Source: Areca catechu (taxonomy: Eukaryota; Streptophyta; Magnoliopsida; Arecales; Arecaceae). From it: a stretch of 64,000 nucleotides of DNA. A program made the translations under genes and the position numbers. A model generated the notes under the pieces. The model saw only the letters and a list, made by a program, of their open reading frames with translations. It made no database searches and was not told where the DNA came from. The stretch is from contig CM038052.1 in assembly GCA_021397845.1 (NCBI GenBank), positions 149,804,854 through 149,868,853 on the forward strand. Reading direction: 5' to 3'. Below, one piece after another: positions 21,993-34,300 of the stretch (position 1 is its first letter; every line of letters begins with the position of its first letter).

Positions 21993-22991
21993 CTTGGTAA
22001 AGGTGTTTCCATAGGTTTGGCCTTATCCATCCCAAATCTCTCGAGTACCTTTTTAATATACCCACCTGATGACAAATGGAGTATTCCTTTGCACCTATCT
22101 CTGCAAATCTCTATTCCAAGGATTTTCTCAGCAGATCCCAAGTCTTTCATCTCAAATTCCTGAGATAATGCTCTCTTCAGCCCTTTCACAGCTGTCATAC
22201 TTCTGTTGGCTATTAACATATCATCCACATATAGAAGTAAATACAGAGCATCCTTAGTATCCACATCCTTCACATAGACACAATGATCATGTTCACATCA
22301 AAGAAACCCAAGACTCAAGATAAATGTATCAAATCTATGATACCACTGACGAGGTGATTGTTTCAACCCATACAATGATCTTTGAAGTAGACATACTTTG
22401 TTCTCCTGTCCAATCTCAATGAAGCCATCAGGTTGCTTCATATAGATTTTTTCTTCCAATCTTCCATGTAGAAAGGTTGTCTTCACATCCATCTGCTCTA
22501 ATTTCAAATTATGTTTTGCCACCAAAGCAACAACACCCGAATTGAAGTATGGCATACTACAGGAGAAAACACTTATGTATAGTCTACTCCTTTCCTTTGT
22601 GAGTATCCCTTTGCTACCAATCTTGCCTTGTATCTCACTCCACCTTGCTCTGAAGGTAATGATTTCTTAGTGAACACCCATTTGGAGCCAATAGCATGAG
22701 CATCTCTAGGTAGATCCACCAACTGCCATGTCTGATTCATCCTGAGAGATTCCATCTCTTCCATCATGACTTGCATCCATGACTCTTTATCACGACTTTC
22801 CATGGCCTCTACAAAACTTTCTGGATCTCCATTCATAGATATGAGAGCATATGAAATTGCTTCATCCATGCCATATCTAACCGGCTTCCGGATTGTGCGT
22901 TGAGGCTTATGCAATGCCACTCCCCTTACACTGTCCTGCAAGTCTACTGTCTATGGCTCCTCCAGTACTTCCCTTTGAATAGTTGATTCTT
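21993..22991 (-). pseudogene. C pol, middle segment: reverse transcriptase
   Basis: Copia RT with WMQVMMEEMESLRMNQTWQL, GSKWVFTKKS, RYKARLVAKGYSQRKGVDYT, then QMDVKTTFLHGRLEEKIYM, SLYGLKQSPRQWYHRFD and the catalytic LLLYVDDMLIA. Stops or shifts lie near 22573, 22298 and 22270. The segment ends METPLPS at the D insertion, and its left-hand codons continue at 15729. TTCTT at 22987-22991 is the target duplication of B. Confidence 0.88.
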
Positions 22992-24583
22992 TGATGCAGA
23001 ACGAAAGCTCTGATACCAAAATTATGCAGAACGAGAGAAGAGATGATGCGATGTGGAAGTAAATTAAGACTAATTCTTTTTTTTTTTTTTTTTTTCAGAA
23101 GTCGGCTTTGACTCAAAGGAAAGTTAAACTAAATTGAAAGAAACTATGTAATAATCGAAAGCACAATTTAAAGAAACTAGGTTATCAGAGTAGTTTAGAA
23201 GTAAAGGATCGCTGGGGGTTGAGAAACTCCCAGACCTAGGGTTTCGCTCTGAACTCTTAACAGGACAGAAGTAAAGAGAAGAGAAGGGTTACAGACCAGG
23301 CAGTGATCTTCACAAGGTTTAGTGGAAGGACTCTCTTGAGCAGATTGTTGGATCCCTGGATTCAGATATCTTCGCAATGGATCCTCCAATACTGGTCCTT
23401 TGGCAGAGTTGGCTTCTCCTGAACTCAAGATCTGGGAAAGAAGAAGAACAATTTATGGAACCAGATACTCAAGGAAGGATTTACCAGATAGAAGAACTTG
23501 AAAGTTGATGTTGCTGAAGTCCAGATTCTCCTAGATGCTGATATGACTTCCTCTGGGATTTGCTCCGTATTCGAAGCAGTCGAACTGGACCTGGATGCTG
23601 GTGGTCGGCCTCCACTTGGAGAGAAGGGCAGTGAGAGATGGGGTAGGCTAGGGTTTTGGTGGAATGAAGAGGATGATGGGTGGCTAGGGTTTTGGAGTTG
23701 AAGTGGCTAACCTAGGGTTTTGGGGTTGGAGATCTCACACCTCCTCAAGGTTCCTGGGGAACCCGGATTTACTCCCTCACGGAGCTCAACACCTGGATGC
23801 AAGTGCGGAAGAGAGAAACATAAAGTTGCTCACACAGAAATTTGAATTCATTCATCAGTTGTTTTTTTAAAACTTACAAGAGGGGTTTATTTTATAGGTC
23901 TTTACAAGAGGTCAGGGTTTTACATCTTCCCATGTGGGACTAATAGGATGGATCTTCAAATTAGGTTTGTAGAATCAATTCCTTCTCATATGGCCTGCCA
24001 AGAGGTTCCATAAGTGTTGATTGATGGCTCCAAATGGTAAGTAGGTGGCGCCTCCTAGCCTTGCTCTTCAAGAAAAATTTCTTCCTTCCATGCCTGATTT
24101 TATCTGGAAATATTTGGGCGCCTCCTAGTCTTGCTCCCCAAGCTTTGCTCCTTTCTTTTCATAGCTTGGCTTTTATGGAAGTATTTTGGACGCCTGCTTG
24201 GATTGAGGATCTTAAATTGATTTCTCCTTAAGTGGCGCATGAAAGAAGGGACCTGCTTTCTTGTGGTGTGGGGACCAAAGCACACTAGATGGAGATGTGG
24301 TGCCCCCTGGACTTAGGCGTGTGGCTGGGAGTGTGGCGCCCACTTGCTTGGGCCTGGGAGAAAATGTGGCACCTTGGAGAAGACCTAGACCACTACTAGG
24401 ACTCGTACTGAGTCAACATGACTCAACAAAATTTAAATTGCAGGGAAATACAGACTCAACTAAAATTGAGTTGACCAAGTCAACCCTTATTACAAAACCA
24501 GAAAACCCTAATTCTTCGGGCAAGGTCAATCAGAGATCCAGATGGAGCCCTGAAGTCTTCTTCTGAGTCTGGTGCCCGCACCA
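22992..24583 (-). repeat. B 3' LTR
   Basis: 1592 bp, minus strand TGGTGCGGGCACC ... CTGCATCA. The plus-strand GCTCTGATACCA at 23007-23018 is the internal primer-binding-site copy. The TATA-like ATTTTATA (TATAAAAT on minus) is at 23889-23896. GGCGCC sites lie upstream of it at 24047 and 24117. Confidence 0.92.
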
Positions 24584-27500
24584 ATTCTCCCGGGGTGGGA
24601 GGAACTCGACCCTGTCGAGTATGGATCAAGCTGGATCTGGTATCTCTCTAAGAGGTCTAGGTCCATTTCTTGTAATTCTTCTCGGGAGATCCAAGAGTCA
24701 TTAGAATTTGGCCTTCCTTGCCAGCGGACCAGGTATCTTTGGTATTCTCGATTACGAGTAGAGATAACCTGATCATCCAGGATCTTTTCAATCTGCTCTT
24801 TCCTCATAGGCCAGTTTGTTGGTGGACACACAGGGTTGGGTTCACTCTCAAGAGCAGGATTAGGCTCAAAAGGCTCACTGGGAATCACAGCTGGCTCTCT
24901 ATACTCTACTAGGTATGTAATGTTGAAAGTGGAGCTAATGCCTAGTTCTGAAGGCAACTCGAGCACATAGGCATTGGACCCTACTCTCTTCACCACTCTA
25001 AATGGTCCAGCTCCTCTAGCATGTAACTTTCTAACAGTTCCAGGAAGAAACCGTTCAGGCCTTAACCTAATCATCACATAGTCTCCCTCAACAAAAGTTT
25101 TGACTCACCTTTGAGAATCAGCCAACTTCTTATAAGTTTCATTACTTAAATTTATTTTGGCATGAATTTCTTTATGCAAGTCTATTATATGCTGTGCAAA
25201 AACTTCAGCAGACTCTGAGACTCGTGTGTGGACTGGTAAAGGAGCTAGGTCAAGAGGTGTGTGAGGTTTGTAACCATGCATAATTTCAAATGGACTCTTA
25301 CCTGTAGACCTATTGACCAAGTCATTGTATGCAAATTCAGCTCTAGGTAAGTACAAATCCCAGTTCCTAATGTTTTCACCAACAAGACACCTTAACAGAT
25401 TGCCTAAACTACGGTTCACTACTTCAGTTTGGCCATCAGTTTGGGGATGATAGGCAGTTGAAAACTTAAGTTTTGTCCCTAACTTATGCCAAAGGGTTTT
25501 CTAAAAATAGCCGGTGAACCGGACATCCCTATCTAAAACAATTGACTTAGTTAGGCCATGGAGTCGAAATATCTTATTAAAGAACAAGGTGGCTACCTTA
25601 GACGCATCAAATGTTTGGGAACAAGGCAAGAAATGGGCCATCTTAGAAAATCGGTCGACTACAACACAGATAGAGTCATGCCTCCTCTGGGTCTTAGGCA
25701 AACCTAACACAAAATCCATGCTCACATCTTGCCAAGGATGATCTGGGACAGGGAGTGGGGTATAAAGGCCGGTGTTCTGTTTTCGCTGTTTGGCAACAGC
25801 GCAGGTCCGACACCTAGCCACAATGCATGCTACATCTCTTTTTAAGCTAGGCCAGAAAAAGTGGTCTTCAATAGCCAGGGTGGTCTTGTCTTTTCCGAAA
25901 TGGCCAGCTAGACCTCCAACATGAATTTCCCAAATCAAAAATTCCCTAAGAGAAGTTCTAGGGATGCAAAGCCTATTTTTAAAGAACAAAAAGCCATCTA
26001 AAAGGGTATAATCCTTATGATCACTAGATGGTCCTCGAGCTAGATCCTGGTACACGGTCTTAAAATCTGGACACGACTCATATTCCTCTTTGATCTGCTC
26101 AAACCCTACGACTTCAGCCCTAACATAATTCAATAACAAAGATCGACGACTAAGGGCATCAGCTACCTTATTTTCAGTCCCAGCCTTATGTTTCAAAACA
26201 AAAGTATAGGACTGGATATACTCTACCCACTTAGCATGCCTAGGGTTAAGCTTCTTCTAGGAATTCAAGAATCTAAGAGCCTCATGGTCCGAAAACAGCA
26301 CAAATTCCTACGGTAGCAAATAATGTCTCCAGTAACGCAAAGCTTGCACTACCGCATAAAATTCTTTATCATAGGTAGAATACCTAAGCTTAGCATCATT
26401 AAGTTTTTCACTAAAGAATGCTACGGGATGATTCTCTTGGCTTAGGACTCCACCTATACCTACTCCTGAAGCATCACAGGCAACCTCAAATACTTTAGAA
26501 AAGTCGGGTAACCTCAAAATGGGTGCCTGGGTCATCCTATCCTTAAGATCTAGGAAGGCTTTATGGGCTGCTTTAGTCTACTGAAATTCTCCCTTCCTAA
26601 TACAGTCTGTGATAGGAGCAACTATAGTACTAAACCCCTTGATGAATCGCCTATAGAAGGTAGCCAAGCCGTGGAAACTTCTGACTTCATGTACACTGGT
26701 CGGCTCTAGCCATTCTACTATGGACCTAATCTTTTCTGGATCGGCAGCCACGCCATCAGGGGTTACTACAAAACCAAGGAAGATAACTCTACTGGTCATG
26801 AATTCACACTTTTTGAGATTACCGTAGAGACTATCATTCCTCAAAACTTGGCAGACTTGTCTAAGGTAGCCTAGGTGGTCTGCGGGGTCTTACTATAGAT
26901 CAGGATGTCATCAAAATAGACCACTACAAACTTCCCTATGAAAGCTCTAAGCACCTGGATCATAATCCTCATGAAAGTACTAGGGGCATTGGACAACCCA
27001 AAAGGCATAACAACCCATTCGTAGAGACCATCCTTAGTTTTGAAAGCAGTTTTTCACTCATCCCCTGGTCTAATCCTAACCTGATGGTAGCCGCTCTTGA
27101 GATCAATTTTGGAAAAAATTATTGCACCGGCCATCATATCTAGCATGTCATCTAGTCTAGGGATGGGAAACCTATACTTGATTGTGATTTTGTTGATGGC
27201 ACGACTATCAACACACATCCTCCACGTGCCATCCTTTTTTGGGGTCAATAGTGCAGGGACTGCACAAGGGCTAAGACTCTCTCTAATGAACCCCTTCCTC
27301 AACAATTCTCCAACCTGCTTTTGCAGTTCCTTATGTTCAGATGGATTCATCCTATAATAGGGCAAGTTGGGTAAAGTAGCTCCTGGGATTAAATCTATGG
27401 AATGCTGGATATCCCTAAGAGGTGGAAGGTGGTCTGGCAGATCCTCGGGAAAAACATTCTCAAATTCTTCTAACAAAGGTTTAACTTCCTGAGGAGGCTC

Positions 27501-29283
27501 TAAGGGTGTAGGAGTCCTAAGTTCCTTAGCAGTCAACATCCAAATGGATGAACCACTATGAATTTCTTGTTCTAGATCCTTAGCACTAATTAGGTTCACT
27601 CTAGTTTTCATCTCTCTGACCTTATTGGGTCCTTTAGCTACCTTGTCCTTAGGGGGGACTGAATGGATTATGATTTTTTTCCCATTAAAACTAAAGACAC
27701 AGGTATTGGATTTTCCTAAGAGGGTGGCATCATGATCATATAACCAAGGTCTTTCAAGAATTATACTGCTCACCCCCATGGGCAAGACATCACACCAAAT
27801 CTTCTCTTGATAGGATTGCATTTGGATTTGGACCTGACATATAGACTGGATAGGTATAGAGGTAGAGTCTACCCAAGAAACCTTATAGGGGTTGGGGTGG
27901 GGGACTGGGATTAAGCCTAACATTTTGACAGTGCTAGCAGAAATGGCATTCACACACAGCTCCCACTATCTATGATGATCTTACATACCTTATCCCCTAG
28001 TTTAAGGAAAGTCTGTAGGATGTTAGTCCTACGCCAATCCTCCTGAATTCTACTCTGGGACAGGATGCATCTCACAACCCCTAACTGGTCAGACTCTGTG
28101 GATTCCTCCTCTCCTTCATACTCATCAACCAAATTCATTCTGGCCTCATAAACTTCTTCTTCAAATTCTTCATTGGACCTGGAATTATCTTCCTCTCCTT
28201 CTTCTATGTAAAGGGATCTACGAGGGCACTGGCTAGAAACATGACCTATCCTATGGCACTTAAAACAAGCTATGGCTGTGCACTGGCTGGAGATATGACC
28301 GGGCTTCTGGCACTTAAAACAGGTGATACTAGGGGTTCTCTGGGTGTCAGGTGCCTTACCTTTGTCCATGGGCCTAGGGGTGGGAATACCCTGACTAGGT
28401 TTGCTAGGGGTAACTTGGCTAGGTCCATTTCTTGGGATTGGGGCACTAACCCTAGAAGGCATAGGTCCTCTCTGAAACTTCTCAGTGTTCAGTGCAATCT
28501 GATAGGCTTGGTCTAGGTCAGTAACCTCTCTCAGAAACAACTCCCTCTTAATGTCTTCCCTAAGTCCAGCCCTAAACCTAGACAAAGTGACCTCATGGGC
28601 TTCACTCACATCACATCTCATCAGGTATTCATCAAAGGTGGTTATGTAGTCTGATACAGATCGGTTTCCTTGTTTCAAGGTCTGCCATTGGTATAACAGA
28701 TTCTGCTGGTATGAAATGGGTAGGTACTTATCTCTAAGCTTCTCTTTCATACCCTGCCAAGTGGTTATGGGCTCAACATTTCGTCTTCTAGTGGTTAGCT
28801 CAATATTCCCCCAGTATAACCTAGCTTGACGTACTAACTTCATCTTGGCAAACTTGAACTTCCTTTCCTCAGACATGGCATACCACTCAAAGTACTGGTC
28901 CATCTCACCCTCCCAATCAGAATACACCTTAGGGTTTAAGCTACCATCAAAAGTGGGTGCATCTAATTTGATGTTCCGAATGAACCTATCATCTTTATCT
29001 TTAGGCTCTGGGTCAGGCCTCCTATGGTAGGTTCAGGATCTCTGTATAAAGGTCTTCTAGGCTCCTGGTGTGGGTGAGGTTGAGGCACATTAAAATCTGG
29101 GTCAGGAGTCCAGTTCTGACGCCTAGGTTCCTCAAGTACTTGGACTCGATCCCTAAGCTGGGTAAAATTCTCATTCATATCCTGACTCAATTTGTTCATA
29201 CTTTCAGTAAGAGCTCTAACCATGGCCTCTAAATCAGATTGGGTTTGACCAGGTTGGTAGGGTACTCCATTCCGGGTAGACAT
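24526..29283 (-). pseudogene. B gag-pol, broken
   Basis: Colinear with the A polyprotein from MSTRNGVPYQPGQ (ATG at 29281-29283) to the chromodomain and the tail ending WISD (stop 24526-24528). Six codons that are sense in A are stops in B: 27054, 26578, 26308, 26257, 25501 and 25105. Each differs by one G-to-A or C-to-T change. Frameshifts lie near 29030 (1 base lost), 27953 (2 bases gained right after the protease DSGSCV) and 26890 (1 base lost). Zinc knuckles, the RNase H acidic positions and the integrase DDE residues remain readable. The RT catalytic YFDD region lies next to the 26890 shift. Confidence 0.93.
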
Positions 29284-29755
29284 GATGATGCAAGCAAACA
29301 CACCAGATGAGACTCAACTGAGATGACTATGGGCTAACTAGACCTAGAGCCCAAACTAGATGCCCAATCAGAGTGGCAAGCTAGCCTGTAGTAACTTGGG
29401 ACTCAGCTAGGCAGGTGTAAGGGGTGTGTTAGGTCCCTAAATGCCAATCCTAGACACCAATCAGAGATTGGCCAGGTAGGCGGACCAGCACACAAGCCCT
29501 TAAGGATAGAATCCCTGAACCACCATTCTAGACACTGAGTACAAAGCACACACAGAGTAACTAGACAAACTAACTCTACACTAACCTAGACCCGACTTGT
29601 TGGTGTCCCTAGCCCACTAGGGCAAATTAAGTCTAATAAATTTTAAAATTAGGTTTAGGATCGAATGAATAGGTGGTGGTTTTGGGCTAAGGAGAGGTTA
29701 TCAACTCCTCCACTTATCTTAGATGCTCAATTGCCCTTAAGATGAATTAGGAGAT
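29284..29755 (-). other. B leader, part downstream of the A insertion
   Basis: Non-coding 5' leader similar to that of A (36127-36600). It includes GGCCAGGTAGGCGGACCAGC and GGTGTCCCTAGCCCACTAGG. It ends in the target duplication GAGAT (29751-29755). The other half is at 38665-39105. Confidence 0.85.
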
Positions 29756-31387
29756 TGATGCAGAACAAATAAAGGGATGCGATGCGGAAGTAAATTAAGA
29801 TTAACTAATTTTTTTGTTGTTTTTATAGGTTTGTAGAAGTTGGCTTCAAATCAAAGAAAAGTTAACCTAACATTGAAAGATACTAATATGATAATTGAAA
29901 GCACAATTTTAAGGAAACTAAATTATCAGAGTAGTTTAGAAGCAACGGATCGCTGGGGGTTGAGAAACTCCCAGACCTAGGGTTTCACTCCGAGCTTTCA
30001 ACAAAACAGAAATAAAGAGAAGGGAAGGTTTATCTAACCAGACAATGATCTTCACAGATTTTGGTGGAAGAACTCTCCCGAGCAGATTGTTGGATCCTCG
30101 GAGTTGGATATCTTCGTAATGGATCCTCCAATACTGGTCCTTTGGCGGGTTGGCTTCTCCTGAACTCAAGATCTGGAAGAGAAGAAAAACAATTGATGGA
30201 ATCAGAGAGTCAAGGAAAAGATTTACCAGGTTGATGAACTTGAAGATCGAAATTGCTGAAAACTGGATTCTCCTGGATGCTGATGTGATTTTCCTTGGAA
30301 CTTGCTCTGGATCTGAAGTAGCCGGACTGGATCTGGATGAAGGTGGATGGCCTGGACTTGTAGAGAGAGAGAGGCCGTGGGAGATGGATGGATCTAGGGT
30401 TTGGTGGATGGAAAATAATGAAAGGTGGCTAGGGTTTTGGAATTTCAAGTGGCTAACCTAGGGTTTTGGATAAAGATGGAGATCTCTCACCTCCTCAAGG
30501 CTCCAATGGAACCCGGATTACCCCCTCACGGAGCTCAACACTTAGAATAGTGCGAAAGAAGAGAAACCTAGGTTGCTCAACACAAGAGAATAGCAAAAAT
30601 AATTTTTCTTCATTGATTTTTTAAAGTTACAAAGAGAGGTCTATTATATAGACCTAAAATTTTCTCCTAGCTTGTACAAATTCCCATGTGGGACTAAACT
30701 CTTCCAACCCCTAGATTAGGTAGAAAATCCTCTCCCTTGGCCGACCAAGAGTCCAAAAAAAATTGGGACGGCCATAAAGGAATTGTTTTGGAACTTTTAT
30801 GGCACCTCCTTTGGAGTTGGATTTGGATTTGGAGTCCTCTTCTTCTTATGGTATTTCTTCTTTTCTTCCACTCCAAGTTAAGCTCTTTGATTTTGATTTG
30901 AACTTCAATTAGGAGTAGGTTGGATGTCCTTCTTTGATTTCTTCTCCAAGAGAAGTTTTCTTCCTTCTTTGCTTAGGTAAATTAGGCAGGTGTGGGCGCC
31001 TCCTTTAATTTAGCCTCCAATTTGATTTTTTCTTCTTTGGATGTGGGGACCATGACACTGGGATGCCTCTATGGCACCTCCTGGACTCTGGCGTGTGCTC
31101 GGAGTGTGGCTGGGCGTGTGGCTTGGAGTGTGGCCTCCACTTGCTTGAACCTTGAGTTGATTGGAAGAGAAATGTGGCACCATTTTGGACCAAATTGAAA
31201 CCACATTGGGACTTGCACCGAGTCAACATGACTCAACAAAATTTAAATGGTGACTCAAGAAATAAATAAAATAAATAAACTGGTTGACCAGGTCAACCTT
31301 TATTACAAACCCTAATTTCTCGGGCAATGTCAATCAGAGATCCAAATGGAGCTCTGAAGTCTTCTTCTAAGTCTGGTGCCCGCACCA
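29756..31387 (-). repeat. A 3' LTR
   Basis: TG...CA on minus (TGGTGCGGGCACC ... TTCTGCATCA). A TATA box (TATATAA on minus) lies at 30644-30650. One GGCGCC (near 30994) and related GGCACC sites are upstream of it. The polypurine candidate GGGAGAA is at 31389-31395, just outside. The last 18-19 polyprotein codons lie inside this LTR (stop 31330-31332). Confidence 0.95.
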
Positions 31388-34300
31388 ATTCTCCCAGGGT
31401 GGGAGGAACTCGACCCTGTCGAGTAAGGCTCAAGTTGGCTCTGGTATCTCTCCAAGAGGTCTGGGTCCAATTCTTGTAATTCTTCTCGAGAGATCCAAGA
31501 GTCATCAGAATCTGGCCTTCCTTGCCAGCGGACCAGGTACCTTTGGTATCCTCGATTACGAGTAGAGATAACCTGATCATCCAGGATCTTTTCAATCTGC
31601 TCTTTCCTCACAGGCCAGTTTGTTGGTGGACACACAGGGTCGGGATCACTCTCAATGATAGGGTTAGGCTCAAAAGGCTCACTAGGAATCACAGCTGGCT
31701 CCCTGTACTCTACTAAGTCTGTAATGTTGAAAGTAGAGCTAATGCCTAGTTCTGGAGGCAACTCGAGCACATAGGCATTGGATCCTACTCTCTTTACCAC
31801 TCTAAATGGTCCAGCTCCCCTAGCATGTAACTTTCTAACGGTTCCAGGAGGAAACCGTTCAGGCCTTAACCTAATCATCACATAGTCTCCCTCAACAAAA
31901 GATTTGACTCGCCTTTGAGTATCAGCCAACTTCTTATAAGTTTCATTACTTAAATTTATTTTGGCATGAATTTCTTTATGCAAGTCTTTTATATGCTGTG
32001 CAAAATTCTCAGCAGATTCGGAGACTCGAGTGTGGACAGGTAAAGGGACTAGGTCAAGAGGTGTGTGAGGTTTGTACCCATGTACAATTTCAAATGGACT
32101 CTTACCCGTAGACCTATTGACCGAGTCGTTGTACGCAAATTCTGCCCTTGGTAGGTATAAATCCCAATTTCTGGTATTTTCACCAACAAGACATCTCAGC
32201 AGATTTCCTAGGCTACGGTTCACTACTTCAGTTTGGCCATCAGTTTGGGGATGATAGGCAGTTGAAAACTTAAGTTTTGTCCCTAACTTATGCCAAAGGG
32301 TCTTCCAAAAGTAACTGGTGAACCGGACATCCCTATCTGAAACGATTGTCTTAGGTAGGCCATGGAGTCTAACTATCTCATTGAAGAAAAGCGTGGCTAC
32401 CTTAGACGCATCAAAGGTTTGGGAACAAGGCAAGAAGTGGGCCATTTTAGAGAATCGGTCGACTATGACACAGATAGAATCATGTCTCCTCTGGGTCTTA
32501 GGTAAACCTAACACAAAATCCATACTCACATCTTTCCAAGGACGATCTGGGACAGGGAGTGGGGTATAAAGGCCAGTGTTTTGTTTTTGCTGTTTGGCAA
32601 CAGCGCAGGTTCGACATCTAGCTACAATATTAGCTACATCCCTTTTTAAGCTAGGCCAGAAAAAGTGGTCTTCAATAGCTAGAATGGTCTTGTCTTTTCC
32701 AAAATGGCCAGCTAAACCTCCAGCATGGATTTCCCAAATCAAAAATTCCCTAAGAGAAGTTCTAGGGATGCAAAGCCTATTTTTGAAGAACAAAAAACCA
32801 TCTACAAGGGTATAATCCTGGTGATTACTAGATGGTCCTTGAACTAGATCCTGATACACAGTTGTGAAATCCGGACAAGACTCATATTCCTCTTTGATTT
32901 GCTCAAACCCTATGACCTCAGTTCTAACAGAAGTTAATAACAGGGATCGGCGACTAAGGGCATCAGCTACCTTATTCTCAACTCCAGCCTTATGTTTCAG
33001 GACAAAAGTATAGGACTGGATATATTCTACCCACTTAGCATGCCTAGGGTTAAGCTTCTTCTGGGAGTTCAGAAATCTAAGAGCCTCATGGTCCGAAAAT
33101 AGTACAAATTCCTGCGGTAGCAAATAATATCTCCAGTAACGCAAAGCTTGCACCACCGCATAAAATTCCTTATCATAGGTAGAATACCTAAGCTTAGCAT
33201 CATTAAGTTTTTCACTAAAGAATGCTATGGGATGATTCTCTTGGCTTAGGACTCCACCTATTCCTACACCTGAAGCATCACAGGCAACCTCAAATACTTT
33301 AGAAAAATCGGGTAATCTCAGAATGGGTGCCTGGGTCATTTTATCCTTAAGATCTAGGAAGGCTTTATGGGCTGACTTAGTCCAATGAAATTCTCCCTTC
33401 CTAATACAATCAGTGATTGGAGCAGCTAAAGTACTAAACCCCTTGATGAATCGCCTATAGAAGGTAGCCAAGCCATGGAAACTTCTAACTTCATGCACAT
33501 TGGTTGGCTCTGGCCAGTCTACTATGGACTTAATCTTCTCAGGATCGGCCGCCACGCCGTCAGGGGTTACTACAAAACCAAGAAAGATAACTCTACTAGT
33601 CATGAATTCACACTTCTTAAGATTACCGTAGAGTCTCTCATTCCTCAAAACTTGGCAGACTGCTCTAAGGTGGTCTAGGTGATCTGTTGGGGTCTTACTA
33701 TAGATCAGGATGTCATCAAAATAGACCACCACAAATTTTCCTATGAAAGCTCTAAGTACCTGGGTCATAATTCTCATGAAAGTACTAGGGGCATTGGACA
33801 ACCCAAAAGGCATAACAACCCATTCATAAAGACCATCCTTAGTTTTGAAAGCAGTTTTCCATTCATCCCCGGGTCTAATCCTAACCTGATGATAGCCGCT
33901 TTTGAGATCAATCTTAGAAAAAACCATTGCATCAGCCATCATATCAAGCATGTCATCTAGTCTAGGGATGGGAAACCTATACTTGATTGTAATTTTATTG
34001 ATGGCACGACTGTCAACACACATCCTCCACGGGCCATCTTTCTTTGGGGTCAGTAAGGCTGGGACTGCACAAGGGCTAAGACTTTCTCTAATAAACCCCT
34101 TCCTCAATAATTCTCCAACCTGCTTTTGCAGTTCTTCATGCTCAGATGGATTCATCCTGTAATGGGGCAAGTTGGGCAAAGTTGCTCCTGGGATTAGATC
34201 TATGGCATGCTGGATATCCCTAAGAGGTGGAAGGTGGTCTGGCAAATCCTCGGGAAAGACATCCTCAAATTCTTTTAACACAGGTTTAACTTCTTGAGGA

